Origin: Sinohyriopsis cumingii
Lineage: Eukaryota > Mollusca > Bivalvia > Unionida > Unionidae
Assembly: GCA_028554795.2 (NCBI GenBank)
Contig: CM068841.1
Location: forward strand, 28,575,721 to 28,639,720
DNA length: 64,000 nucleotides
Direction of reading: 5' to 3'
The notes under the pieces were generated by a model, which did not search any database, had not been told where the DNA came from, and was given only the letters and a program-made list of their open reading frames with translations. Each line of letters starts with the position of its first letter. Position 1 is the stretch's first letter. This document shows positions 25,101-40,100 of the stretch, in pieces. The translations under genes and the position numbers were made by a program.

Positions 25101-28100
25101 TCAACATGGCCATACCTTGAAGAGAAGCAGTATGTCAAGATGGCCATACCTTGAAGAGAAGCAGTATGTCAACATGGCCATACCATGAAGAGAAGCGATA
25201 TGTCAAGATGGCCATACCATGAAGAGAAGCGGTATGTCAACATGGCCATACCTTGAAGAGAAGTGGTATGTCAACATGGCCATACCATGAAGAGAAACAG
25301 TATGTCAACATGGCCATACCTTGAAGAGAAACAGTATGTCAACATGGCCATACCTTGAAGAGAAGCAGTATGTCAACATGGCCATACCTTGAAGAGAAGT
25401 AGTATGTCAACATGGCCATACCTTGAAGAGAAGCGGTATGTCAACATGGCCATACCTTGAAGAGAGGCAGTATGTCAACATGGCCATACCTTGAAGAGAA
25501 GCGGTATGTCAACATGGCCATACCATGAAGAGAAGCAGCATGTCAACATGGCCATACCTTGAAGAGAAGTGGTATGTCAACATGGCCATATCGTGAAGAG
25601 AAGCAGTATGTCAACATGGCCATAGCTTGAAGAGAAGCAGTATGTCAACATGGCCATAGCTTGAAGAGAAGCAGTAATAACAAAACTGTTTAGATGGCCA
25701 CAACAGCCATCATGTCTGCAGTTGGCATCATCTTTACTTAACTCCAGATTAAATTAGGATGGTTTTCTAAACTCCTTCACAAAAGAGCAGATATGTTAGT
25801 GGTCAGATGTACAGAGATCCAATTCAATACTGCAAGACACATTTTAGTGAAATGAAAGATGCCTACCATGATGGCTATACTATAGCTCTAATTGGTGCCA
25901 TTTTCATTCAGAACCAATTATTTATCATAAGAAGTCTTTTAATGAAAGCCCAGTGTAGTTTGACTTTTCGTTCAGAAGAAGTAGCAACAAGATTTTAATG
26001 ATGTCCACCTTGGCAACCATGTTACTGATCCGATCAGCACCATCTTTATTAATGATCAACTACATGGCTTAAGAAGTAAAAACAAACAACAGTGTTTTAG
26101 TGACTATTCACTCAGGAATATCAGCAATGGCAGGATTTTCATGATGGCCTCTGTAACTGCTTGCTGGATGTCCCAGGGGAACCATTTTCAGCTAGGTCCA
26201 ACTAGACATGAGAAGGAATGAGTATGTAAATTTGCATGGCAATCCTCTTAGTAGTTCAGGAGAAGTAGTGATAACAAATGGATGATGGACGCTAGATGGG
26301 AGGTGAAAGGTCATCACATAACCTCCTCTGATCTAGAACTGAATATTTAGCAGGGATATTTGAATTTTCTGAATATAGGGGAGATTCATCAAAAAATATA
26401 TGCAGGACTTGAACATATAATGCATTATTTTGTGCATTTTATTGATTTTTCAGCACAATGTTTTTTTAGAATAAAAGGGTAAATTCCCCAGCAGTGCATC
26501 CTGAAACAAACTCTGGCAGACTTCCATAGAATTATTCTGTATTTACCATATAATAGCTCATACAATTCAAACACTTTTTCTCCTAAATAATGTTGTTCAC
26601 AGAATGATAATACATTTAAAGACAAGTAATGTAATTTAAAATCCAGTTTTATCAGTGCCATCAATCAGATGCATTGTGAATTTTGCAGTACACACTATTA
26701 TGGTAGAACATTCATCACACTGAATATAATATTTATTATTTGATGTTGCTGGTTTAAGCTGTCATAAAAAATAAAAAAAATAATGGAAAAAATGCTTATC
26801 ATTTTTAAAAATTCCTATTTTCAGACATACAAGATGTCTGAATGAAGGCAGGAAAAATTAACTGTTTCCCCCCTCAAATTTTAAAATGTTCCAACTTTTG
26901 AAAATTTTACTGTAGAAAGGTTTGTGAATGCAAGGAGCAACTAGATCTATATAACTGGCTATCTGGAAAGGATATTCTATCTTCTATGTAAAAATATTTG
27001 GCTGGATGGTCTTTCATCACATTAGATAATACATTTGTTATGAAATTTTGAACATACTAATTTCCAAATATGAAACTATGTATGTTGGTAATTAACTCAC
27101 CTGTACATGGCCTTTCAGAACAAGTGGTACGGACTCTTTAATCTGTTTGATGTAGTTGTTCACTTTACTCCTGCGTTTCGGTTTATTCCAGGAAGCCCTC
27201 CATTTATCATACCTTCTTGAGCACATGCATCGATACAGCATCAGCATGAAATATGTGATACAAATAACACTAAGCACACCAAGTATTAGTGTAATTACAA
27301 ATTCCTTCTGAGACTTGGGATAAAAGTGCTGCAATTTCTTAGGGTCATAAAGGTCATGCAGTTGTTGCTGCAAGTCATTCTCTGTTTCCACAGTAATGTC
27401 CTCAGCAGCCTCCACTTTAACTGATGAAACTGGCACCTTTATCCTTGTCATGCTATCATCCATAGAACTATCAAGTGTTCCTGATGACTGCTGTAGATTT
27501 ATAGCTTCATCAGGAGGGATAACAACTGACAAGTGAATTGACGGCAGCATAGTTATATAACTGTAAGAAAAACAATTTCCATTTCATCTGTTTTTTCCAT
27601 TAGCTGTTTTTAGTTTGGCATTTGGCATTTGGTACAGTTACTTGAGCTCTCCATGTCAATGAGATCTATATTAAAATGCATCAACTTGATTTCTATCAAT
27701 AGGACTCGTATGTGGCCATGAGAGACAGTTTTTGCAAGTCATACAAATCTAATATAATGGCTTTATATACATTCCAACAATGAATACCTTTCTTACAAGC
27801 AATACATCTGGAAGAGCCTTTATTCATTCTTTGATTTTGTTCTTGCATTAAAGTACATTTCTCTGGACTGAATTTTTTTTTAATCATTACTAGGATAGGG
27901 CAAAATGTTAGGAAAATAGGGAGATGGGGTATAGAGTGGACAAAATTACAAGTAAATTAAAACAGATATTTTACATAAACATCTGAGTCAAATAATGTAA
28001 CAACAAAAGAAATACACCAATATACCTAACTTATTTGATGCTCATCATGCAACATATAAAAAGTGCTCAAATGCTCCATGTTTTTTTCCATGGTGGACAG

Positions 28101-31100
28101 ATTTTCTCCAGATCATGGAGACAAACAAGTCACCACAATGATAGAAGTCATGGTAAACTGAAGTGAAGGCAAGATTTACATGTGATGTCACAGATTGAAA
28201 CATAACTGCATAACATAAATAATCATTTGATTGACATATAAAAAAAACCAACCAAAATAAGATCTTTAAGCTACTCACTGAAAAGAAGAACAACACAAGA
28301 GAAAATACTGCATTCAGAATATCAAAGCATTCTTTGGCCTGAAAAAAAATTGGGGAGTAAAGATGTCAGTTAAAAAAAGGCTAAGCCAACTTCATTCTTT
28401 CTGTATATCTGAAATGAATGTACTGTGGTGAGTTGTTTGTCTTAACTGTACCTGATATATTCTCTGACTTATGGTTGTGGGTTTTTTGGAGGGGGTAGGA
28501 TATTTGCTGCATTAAATTAATGATAGCACAGTATGCTTTGAAGAAGCAGGTAGGTTCACTGTAAAAACTTTATTTTTTTTGTTTATTTTATTTAAGTAAA
28601 AGCACTGACTGAAAAGCCAATTAGAAGCATGGTTTGAATAGGTAGTCCATAAAGATATACAGGTAAGTATGAACATGTATTGGGGCCCCAAGTGGCCGAG
28701 TGGTCTAAAGCGCTCTCCGCTACGGATCACTGCCATCTCACCTCTGTCTGCGTGGGTTCAAGTCTCAGATTCGGCTAATGTGGGTATGTGAGAAAGCTTG
28801 CCAGTAGCTTCTTGTGGGTTGGTGGTTCTTTCTGGGGTTTTCCCGGGTTCTTCCTCCACCATTAATACTGGCCTCCATTTATAGCCTATCGTGTGCTGAA
28901 AAATGGTATTAAACCCTACAACAACAACAACAACAACATGAACATGCATTCCACATATACAGGTGGCGCTATACAGTTTCGCATTTTGCATAGAGTTAGG
29001 ATTTTAAAGAAAAAGAATGTCCCCGGGTTTCCTCACTGGTTATACTGGCTATTTAAAAAAGACCCTGTATATCTTAGGTATAATGCAAAGAACCTTTAAT
29101 TCCCTTTATTTTGGTGTTTGATTGATGGGTGTACTATGGGTTATAGAGTATACAGCTTGGCCTTACTTCAAATGTGCACCTTTCAAAAAAGTGCTAGCTC
29201 TACTTGGTCATTTTCACTTCCTGAACTTCAGAGGTCAATTGTATAAAAAAGAGCTGATAACTTTTTTTACATTTTATATATTTGGTATTTCATTCATTGC
29301 ACTTTCAGAAGCTGGTATTGTCTAGTCTGGCAAAATTCATTTTCCCTATTTTAATAGCTGCTATGTATAGTGTACTTTAGACTAATTCAGACTGATTTTT
29401 TAACACAAGGGAGCAGTCATTTTAGTTAGCAGTGTGCTTAAATCATGTAAAATTTCCAAAAGTACAATATCCAAAAGAAATATCATCCACATTACATTAA
29501 TGTAGCATAGAGGTATGCAAACATTCTCTCCACTGTGCATGTTTTAAATGCAAACTACTTCACCTTACATACGTCACTCTCTCAAAAGTACATATTATCT
29601 GGTGAGCGCCACCACAGCTATAAATGTAGGCATAAATATTTATTCCATATATACAGCTATACAGGTAGGTGTGAACATGTAGCACACATATACAGCTATA
29701 CAGGTAAGTATGAACAGGTTTCCATGTATAAAGTGACACACGATATAGTCTGTACATGTAAGTATGAACTAGAAGTATACAGTTATAAAGATCAGTATGA
29801 ACAGGTAGTCCATGTATACAGCTATGGCTATACAGTAAAGTATGAACTAATTTATTTATAAATGGGACCTTCTGAATTTTAAACAAAGGAGTTTGTTATA
29901 TGAAGGTAGTCACAATAGCACTTTTAAATGTATATAGTTTTACTCACCGCCCATAAATACTAATATTGTAGTAGTCAAAGAGCACAGGCCAATGCTTGTA
30001 TGAAAGCCTCTTCCACAGTTGCAAATCTGTGTGCTCCAGAGCACTGGCTGGTTCAACATCATCCATGTCTCGATAGAAGTAGCGCTGAAAATCCTCTGAA
30101 AATCTTCCATTGTGTTGCAGAGATTCCTCCATGACCTGATGATGGTGAAACTGATCTTGTGGAGGTATTTCACCACTAGCTGTTGAGTCATTTGATGCAT
30201 ACATGGTAGAGTTGGTAAAGTGGTCAACAAGACCAGTCTTATAAATAATAAGGGATATCCAAACAACTGTGCAAACCTGTAGGAAAAAAATAATGAAAGT
30301 TTAGGATCTGACAAGAAATACATCAAATACCATGTATTTGTTTTGCATTTATTCAAAGCATACTGCACTATCATTAATTTCATGCAACTAAATTGTCATT
30401 TTTAAAAAAAAAACAATAAACATTTTCATGGTTTTTGAGGTTTTGCCTTTCAAAGTTTGCATATTTGTAGGTATTTAATTTTGTTGACAAACCTCAACAA
30501 AGACCCTAAATAAAAAACACAAAAGAAGAAAACTATGCTAACAACAAATGGTGGTCACTTCAATGGTTTAAAACAATACTACTACCTGTATCAGCACAAA
30601 TCAAACACATGTCAGTATCAAGCATTTACACTTAACATCAAATGGAGCTGACAGTCCATAACACTACAGCAGAAGTCATACTGGTCATGTATGCATTCAA
30701 CACCAATTATTTCAATAATGGGTGTCATTTTTTTAAATCTGATTTTACATACCTTTAAATAGCAGTTATTTACTTTTTTTGGATCCTCTTACATCAATAT
30801 TCCTTTAGAATGTCATTATTTACATGCTGTGTCAAGTATTTCATTTTTGGGCTGGAAATTTTATTCAAATTATTAAATTCAAGTGATTATTTTCTCTGGA
30901 GATACAAAAGTACTCTGTGATAAAAATTTTGGACAGAGACATTCACTAGAATTTATAATGAATTCAAACCTGGAATTATGTTACTGTGATTCAACAAAAG
31001 ACTGTTGACACATCAAAATTCTACAAGCTACCACATACACATCATTGCCATCAGTTTTTGGATTTATTCTGGTATCGTACTGAATTTTATTCAGTACTTT

Positions 31101-34100
31101 AAATTATTATAACTTGTGTCTGTAATTCTTTGATTATTTTGTTATTTGATTCACAATACTGTAAGTTCTTTTTTCTCATTTTCACTTTGTATTCTAGGGA
31201 AATAAATTATTTGGTTTTTTTTACAAAGCTTGTTGCCTTTCACTCTTCTCTGTTACTTATTTTAACAGCATAGACTTGTAACACTAACTACATTGGAAAA
31301 CAATGGAGTCACTCCTTTGTTTAAGCCTACCCTACATATGATACCAACTTCAACCACTAGACTTTACAATAAAATAAATACAAAGATTAAAACTACTTTT
31401 CGAAAATTGGCATGCTAAATAGGTCATGTGACTATTAGGTGAAGGGAAAACATCACTGGTGTATTAGTGAACCTTATAACTTAATGAATGAAGCTGATTC
31501 ATGTTGAATGAATAACAGCACCTCATAGGACAAAAGCATGAAAGAATGAGAACTTTGTGTGATTTCTGAGTCAGAGAACATTATTTTGACTAGATCTGAA
31601 AAATATTCTGATACCATAAACATGAGATTATGTTCAGCTATAATACTGCAGACTGAGTCTTGGCATGTATATCTTTATCCAAATCTGATGCAGATTCTGT
31701 GAACATGGATTTCAGTGATGGCATATTTGGTGTTGCATTTAAGATGCTTCATATGCTGCATGGATCAAAATGTCATTCTTGCTACTTTTGAAAATTTAAA
31801 ATCACCTTTACAGAATGCATATTAATATCCTTTGAACTTAATTCCAACCATGGAAATTCTTTTTTTCATCCATCATTGAATTTCTTGTGATAATTTAATT
31901 GCTCAGATGTTTGTGTGTTAGTATTGGGAGATAACATACACTAAGACATCTGGACACACTTTAAGCACTGAAGCCAAACTAACCCTGTTTTATGCTGATT
32001 AAGCTCTTTAGTAATCCACCATAATTTATCTCCTTGATCCTTTCTGAATTATTATTGATCATACATTGTATAATCCATGTCGAAAAATTTCAAACACTGA
32101 TGCCAACTGACCCTGCCAACATAATCATATGACCACTAATTGTTTTATATTGCTTTAAATTTGCAACTAAATCATCCCTGCCCTACTTAAGCTAGTTCAG
32201 TCACATGATCACAGGCAATATTACCAAAAAGATACAACAATGAAAGTAAGCTGCAAAAACAAATGGGAAAAATTGTTTATTAATAATTTTACATGCACGG
32301 GAGATTTCAGAGAACGATGGGAGGGATGGGGACACCCCTCATCTCAGGAGGAAAACACTCCCATCTGGAAAGTTCACATGTATTTGAATACCTTATACTT
32401 TTTCTCATTTCTCTCTATCCTCACTTATGTAACAATATATCAATTTAAGGCATAAATGAAACATTTTTTTTTCTAACAAAATGATTACTCAGAAATACTT
32501 ACCTAATCATAAAAAATCTCAGTAGAACTACTACTACCTTGCAAATCCAGCCCTCACCACTAAAACATTTTAGCTAACAAGCTGAAAGTTACCTGCTCAT
32601 AAAGGCAAAGGAGTGACCATGATTGTTGAATTGGCAACAAACCAAGTGAATACTTCATTTAGTACTGGAGTGAAGTGCACATACTCTGCACATCAAACTG
32701 CAGTAAGGCTGGGAGGATGTATGTGTATTATGATTTGGTATGTATTGTTCAAGAAACATACACTCACAAGAATATCTCATGTACATTTAATTTTATCTAT
32801 AAAAAAACTATGACCAAATAAAATGACATGAAGCACCCATGTAGAACTGGCTTTTAATATGCCCCATCCACTTTTTGCATCCATTTATAAAACATTTAAA
32901 TTGACAATATATATATTTAAATAATACCTGAACTATAAACTAAAACATTTCTTTATTGCATCTTCTTTTATAAAAATTATTTCACTGTGCAAACCTACCA
33001 TTATTATTCTCTGAAATACTCTTGTGCTTGCCCAAAAGTAAAGCAGACGCAAACGTCTGGGAATTTCTAACAGTCGAGGATTCTGAAAGAACATGTCTGC
33101 ATGTTGTATCCGAGGTGACTGAGTAGGTCTTGCTGATGTCATCAGACCCATTCCTAATGAGAGATTTAGCCTTGAGGCAGTGGTGGAGTTACCTCCCCTT
33201 CTGTCTTCTGACTGGCCAGAAGAAGCCATGAAGTGTGTTTTGATTGGACAATGAATGAGAGGCTCTATTGGGTCAAATGTTGTGGTTTGAACAGCATTCT
33301 GGATATTTTTTCTATGCAAGTCTGAAAGCTGAAAGGATAAAATAAATAATCAAAATATGACAAAAAAGTATCTATTATATCATATATCATAAATAAAGGT
33401 CTAAGGACCATCATAATTGTAGTGGGGATATGTAACCTGAACAAGCTTCTGATTATTCCTATTCTGAACTTTGTACATTTCCTCTTAATACTGAAGAGTG
33501 AATAGGCAATGTTGGACCTGCTTGAGAAAGAAGAGATTTACAGCAAGAAAGTTATATTTGTCACAAAAATGTCTTACTTTGTGCTATAATTAAGGAACTT
33601 TTGTGCAGTTTGGTCAAATTTACTTAAAATCTTTGCTCTCTCACAGAAGTATATCTAAATTTAAAAAAAGCTATTCTGTCTTGGGAGAAAACGACCCATG
33701 TGATTATGATGAAAGCACATTCTGATCAAAATGGTGATCTGAATCAGTTTTATTGCTCCTTGTCAATATTTTAAAAGCAATGAATTTTAAACAATGAGCA
33801 ATACACATGGAATAATTCGCTGAACACTCTAAGCTAGTATTATATCAGATACTATAATGTCATATTCTTGAGAAATGCAGTAATTCATGAGATATTTTGT
33901 GTATATTTCCTGATATAGTTGTATCTGCTACAAAACATAACCCACTGTAATATATTTATTACCACATAATTGTATAAAGAACTCACATTCTCATTCAAAT
34001 AAATATTACCATTTTTAAGGATATCAAAGAACATGCATTTATGATAATCTCAAAGATAATCTCAGATATGACTGAAACAAGTCTGCATCCATTGCTATAT

Positions 34101-37100
34101 ATCAAGCTGTTCAATTATATTTGTCCACAAGAGAATATTCAAACAAAAAACTCTAAATTAAAATCTCTATAGACTTCTCATACTTACCAATAACAGATTG
34201 TGGATTTAGGCCTTGATGGTATATCAAATTCAGAATAATGCATTATGGATTTAGGCACTGACTGTATATTTTAAAAAATGGTGCAAAATTTTGTAGCAAT
34301 AATTTCGTAGTACATTCTGTCATGGTCAGCATGACACATAACCTTTAAATCTGACATATGTGCTTAACTCACAATAAATTGCTGACTGCAAGGGATGGGA
34401 TCTCTCAAGTTTGGGGCATGAACTGAATTTTAATTAGAGTATGTTCTGTAACGGTCTGCCAGATATGTCAGTGTAAGGTCAACAGTGGAATATGACAGAG
34501 TTGAGACAAAACCAGATAAAAAGAAATTAGAAAATTCTTGGTCCATTTGAAATAGGTGCCATAAAATGATATTATCCAAGATAATTATTAATAAAGGTGG
34601 TCTAGAGATGATTATTATGACTTCAATGGGAGTGATACAATTTATGGTGCTTAGAGAAAGTAATCCTGGTTGGCTAAATGAGGGGGGAGGTTTCAAGACA
34701 GAATTCAAGTTTATGAGCTGAGCCAGAATTTAGCTCAGAGAATTAGTAAAAAGAACTCTTCTTATTAGATTGTCCAAGAGATAAGTGTTGAAAAGTGAAG
34801 AAAAATGGAAAAGAAAGAGATTAAGCTGCATAGTATCGGTGAGTTTTGGATAATGTACAAAGTTAATCTTAATTGATACAGTATGTTCACTAATGTAAGT
34901 TTGCAATTATTTGTTGAATTTATCATTTTAAATTTATACTTCACTTTTCCTTGAGTTCAAGAAATGCATTTTGTCTCAAATGTTATATGATTCATCTATT
35001 ATATAAATGAGTTCAGATTTAGTGGTTTTGTATGTAATAGAGATCATGTAGTGTAAAGACTTCATGCATTTCTTCTGATACAAATTGTGAGAAGTAAATT
35101 ACCTGTCTTAAATTATTTGTATCATGTATGCTAAGAATAGATTTTTTATATGTCTTGAAAATGTATGTCAATGAATCACTAATTAACAAAGTAACATATA
35201 TCAAGGAGTGAAGTCCATTAATTCATTAGTGTAATTAATTAAGTAGTGAATTCTTTTCAACTAAGAAACAATGGTGTCAGCGTTAGGAACATGTGTTGAC
35301 AGGTATAATCAAGACAGTAATATATATATATACAGTCTACTTAGACTAAGAGGTCATCGTTCTCAGTTAAGAATGTGTGAAGCAGCTAGAAAAGACGTTA
35401 ATTTTTAGTAATAGGGTTTGGAGTGTGTATTAGGTTGTGAACTGATATGTTGAATTACAGTATAATATCTGAGATATAACTTTACTGACAGTGAAAAAGA
35501 GCACAGTCTACAACCAAGATGGTTGATGACCTGAACAGCCTAGAAAGAGAGAGATAGAAGGAAAAAAATACAACAATGCTGACCTATCACCAACAGCAAT
35601 TTGTAAAAGACCATAAGCAACCAGACGATGCTAACATGATGGCTAGTTGAGTTCAATTAGTCACCCAATTATATGATGAAATTTGTTTTATCAGCATAAC
35701 AGAAGAGCTCATTGAATTTCCCATAAATTTTGTAACTCTATTTCTAAGAGGAAGTGAATCATTCAAATGTCATGTTCAATTTCATTTTGTTTATGTCATT
35801 GATTTTACTGATATATTTAACATACAGGGGCTCCTGATGTTTTATTCCATATCTCTGCTCAGATCTCTGTTATGCCATCCATTAATTTCATATTTTATTT
35901 TGTTGTTTGGTCAGTCTGGGCAATAATAATGTGGTCGATCATCTCCTAGATAATGATAACCAAAGAACCAATAGGAGTGATAATCATGCATCAACACTGC
36001 ACCTTCTACGGATTTATGACTTGATGGTATCATATCAAATTTAGAAGTAAGCAATATGCATTTAGTCCTTGATAGTATACCAAATTCAGAACAAAGCATT
36101 TAGGTATTGATGGCATGATATTAAATTTAAAATTAATGCATTATGGATTATGGCCTTGATGGTATTATATAAAATTCAGAAGAAAGAATTTAGTCCTCGA
36201 TGGTATAACATAAAATTCTGAATAAAACTTTACAGACTTTGGCCTTTTAACCATCACAAGACTTTGGTTTTCAATCCCAGACATGATAGATGACGTTTCC
36301 TGGTTCCATTTCACTAAGCAGCTCAAAGTTGTCTCCCTCATAATGAGAATGTTTTTATCTTTCATACTATTTATTTCATAACAGTGATTTCTTTCACCAA
36401 AGATACATCACTCACAACATCCCAAAATCCAGTCAAAATCAAGCTAGTTTTACCATTGAGAAGAAATTGAAGATTTCCTAACACCTGAGAAACTTCTCAA
36501 CTCTTCTTCAAGAATAAAAAATTCAGTACAGTTTAATAACCTAGTTATTTTTCACCCCTCTGTTGTCTCCATCTCTTATCAAAAACACAATATTGTCAAA
36601 AAGAGCATAAACATAATAATGTTAATGTCAGTTTGAGGATGCATTGAGAAATTCCATAAAACCAGCTAGTCCTCACACAAAGCAATGACATCAGCTAAAG
36701 CTGTCACTATTAAAATGGAGAAAGTACTAAGAAGTCTCAAAAAAGAACTGTTGTTTATGTTAAGACTCAGCAACACGAGTTTTCAGATCTTCTGAGCAAA
36801 ATTTCAAGATTTTCTTAATGGTTTTAAAAAGACAGGAGTTCTTCACCGGCACTGTAGTGTGAATATATAACAAAATGACAGATGTCACTTAGCCATGAAC
36901 CAGATTATTTCACTAGTTATGAAAGTAGTGTGAATATATAACAAAATGACATATGCCACTTAGCCATGAACCAGATTATTTCAATAATTATGAAACCTTT
37001 CTAAGGCCATGATCAGTCAAGCTTTGGGAAAATCGTACTTGTTATGAAACCTTTCTAAGGCTGTGATTATATAAAGTTTATTTACTAAGTGTGAGCAAAT

Positions 37101-40100
37101 TCCTATACAATATTTAGTCTCCAGAGTGGTAATAAGATCAGCCAATCAGATAACTCATATATATATACCAATCCTGTGCATAATCAAACTCATCTATTAT
37201 GTATTTATGGCCATAAAGTAACAGAAAGGAACAAAACCAACAAGTTTCATAAAACTTAACAAATAATTTAATTATCAAAGTTATAAAATGATTACAAAAG
37301 AGAAACTTACAGTATTATGAACTGAATCCAAAATAATCCTAAAAGGTTCTATTCAAGTCCAAATGAATATAATGTTTGGAATGTAGTGAAACAACAATCC
37401 AAAATATAAATGAATCCAAAATAGGAATGAATTGATTGCTCAGTTTTCTCTTTATATTACACCTCCAAGAGTCTATTACGACTATATGTTGCAATATATT
37501 CCATGTAACAGACCTTACTACTCCATCTGTTATTTCACAATACCTATTCATGTGACCTAATCCATCCAATGGGAAATAACTTAATTCTTCTAAGAACCCA
37601 CATGATCCCACCACTCAATGAGAAATTACCTCAAACTTGTCAACAGGTTTTATTATCAGAAACCTGACATCTATTTACAGATCCTATGCAATCATCATGC
37701 ATTCTTAATATCTTAGAACAGAATCTATGCTCTGTCCAACTATACAATATCTTCTTTATAGATATGTAATCACTACAATCTACAGTCATGAAAAAAAATT
37801 ACACAGATACAGTCATGTACAAAGAGTTATAACAAATATACAGAACACATCCAACACCCTGATGATAACAAGATTGTTTAATAAATCTGCTCATAAATAG
37901 TTCCACTAGAATACTGACGGGTTCTGCCAATCAGATAAAATATTACTAATTAATATGAGTGGCTTCTCTCAATTGAAACTGGTCTGGGATCTTGATGATA
38001 TAAGCACATATTCCAAGTTTGATCAAACACACCATAAATGTGGCATCCAGTGTGTATATGCTCAACCAACCAGATGCTAAATCACCTCATTACTTCGCAT
38101 GGATCATAATCAAAATCATCAAAGATCTTGAAAATATTCCAAGTATGATCAAAATCAGATTAGAAATTTGGTCAGTTTCAGTGCATTAATTTTACTTAAT
38201 TCATTAATAATCATTTACATATGTAATTGTTTCTTTCACATTATAAAATGCATCACTATGATAATTTTATGAGATCTAAATCATTAAGTCCGTCAATTAG
38301 ATGCCTGATCACCTCACTAATATGTATCTCACCTGTTATCAATATATTGTATATATATTTATATTCTAAACTGATTAACATAAGGCCAAAACTATGACCT
38401 CCTGAGTGGTATCAAATTCAACCAATCAGATACAAATTCATATCATTATTATACATGGACATGCTTATTACTAAACCCATCTGAGATCTTGATGACACAA
38501 GCCTACATTGAAAGTTTGATCCAAGTCAAAGCAGATAAAAGGCATTCAGAGTGGTAAAAGATTTAGCCAATCAGATATAAATCACTTCATTAATATGTGT
38601 AAACTCATTCAAGATTCTGACAATATAAGCCCATAATACAAGTATGGTTAAAATTTTTAAAAAAAAGTATGGCATCCAAATTCGTAATAAAATCTGCAAA
38701 TAAGCTGAAAGATCATTTTATTGATATGCACGGATCTCACTCATTGTCAGACTCATTGACGATCTTGATAAAATAAGATAACGTTTGTGACACAAGTTTG
38801 ATCAAAACTGGACCCAAACTATGGCCTCTAAAGTGGTATCAGGCAGGATAAATGATGGACATAGGCCCATCTCACCCGAATTATTGACTTAACAGCAAGC
38901 CGATCTAAAAGAATGCAGAAAATTTCTTTTTTACTTTAAGATGTTTCAATCTTTTATTACTAACATTTTATTATTAAACAGTTTTCATATTGGTTCCATT
39001 ATAGGTCCTTGGTCTCCCGTATTGGCCCAGGTCTGTTTACATTAGCTAGAGAGAATACAAGACATTGGCTAAAATGACTTATCAAGAACCTATAACAAGG
39101 CCAATGCAAATACACTCATTTATGATATTTGTTAAAAATCTATTATCTTTTCCTATATTGTGTGAATACCATAAAATGTGCTCATCCTATTTCCTGAAAA
39201 TATTGAATTAAGATGTTTTATAAACTGTTAGTGAATAGTGGAAAGAAGTGTTTAATGGTGTATACATGGATATGTATGTCAAATATTATAATAAGTTTGT
39301 AAATGGAACAAGTCATGAAATGGCAACATCCAGTTAATGAATTTTTCTCAACTGCATCTGTACTGAGTAATCCAAACATTGTATGACTTGTGCATGCTTG
39401 ATAATGGAGTCTTTATTACAGTGTTTTATACAGAGTTAATACCTGGCAGGGTGATGTTTATTACAGGCCTTATACATGGTTAAATACTTGGCATGGCATT
39501 TTTATTACAAGGTCTTATATAAGGGTAACAAATGCCAAGGCAGTCTTTATTACAGGCCTTATACAGGCTTATTACTTGGAAAGGCAGTTTTTGTTACAAG
39601 GTCTTATATAAGGATAATAAATGCAAAGGCAATCTTTGTTACAAGGTCTTATATAAGGTTAATAAATGCCAAGGCAATCTTTGTTACAAGGTCTTATATA
39701 AGATTAATAAATGCCAAGGCAATCTTTATTACTCTTTAAATGTGCCATTTAATTTCCTTCTTAACACTGCATGGCACAATTATTTGTTTTAAATGTATAT
39801 GTATACTTCTATGTGTGATATATATGTTCTTTTATGTTTACAATGTTTTTACTTTATAATTATATTTTAATTTAGAGGTATGGACTTTGTAGTCTGAAAT
39901 AAAAAATTCTTATTCTTATTACAATGTCTTATATAAAGGTAATAAATGTCAAAGCAATCTTTGTTACAAGGTCTTATATAAGGTTAATAGATGCAAAGGC
40001 AATCTTTGTTACATGGTCTTATATAAGGCTAATAAATGCCAAGGTAATTTTTGTTACAAGGTCTTATGAAAGGGTAATAAATGTCAAGGCAATCTTTGTT

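Larger units (their letters stand above)
20262..27100 (-). other. SCAP: SCAP intron F-G
   Basis: A 6.8-kb intron, more than half of it the 34-bp minisatellite. Both flanks of the array (about 21820-22040 and 25690-26200) carry a decayed dispersed repeat with blocks such as CACCATTTTCATTCAGAACC and TTTTAATGATGTCCACCTTG. The rest is AT-rich with no recognised feature. Confidence 0.8.
27561..29947 (-). other. SCAP: SCAP intron E-F
   Basis: A 2.4-kb intron with a SINE and decayed repeats around 28.63-28.95 and 29.63-29.84 kb. No other gene was recognised. Confidence 0.8.

Noticed and set aside
22051-25675. CRISPR-like regular array
   Set aside because: There are no unique spacers: the whole 34-bp period is repeat. 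The host is clearly an animal.
28682-28770. tRNA gene
   Set aside because: A and B boxes are present, but the cloverleaf is imperfect, the sequence continues into a shared SINE body and tail, and a target-site duplication encloses it.
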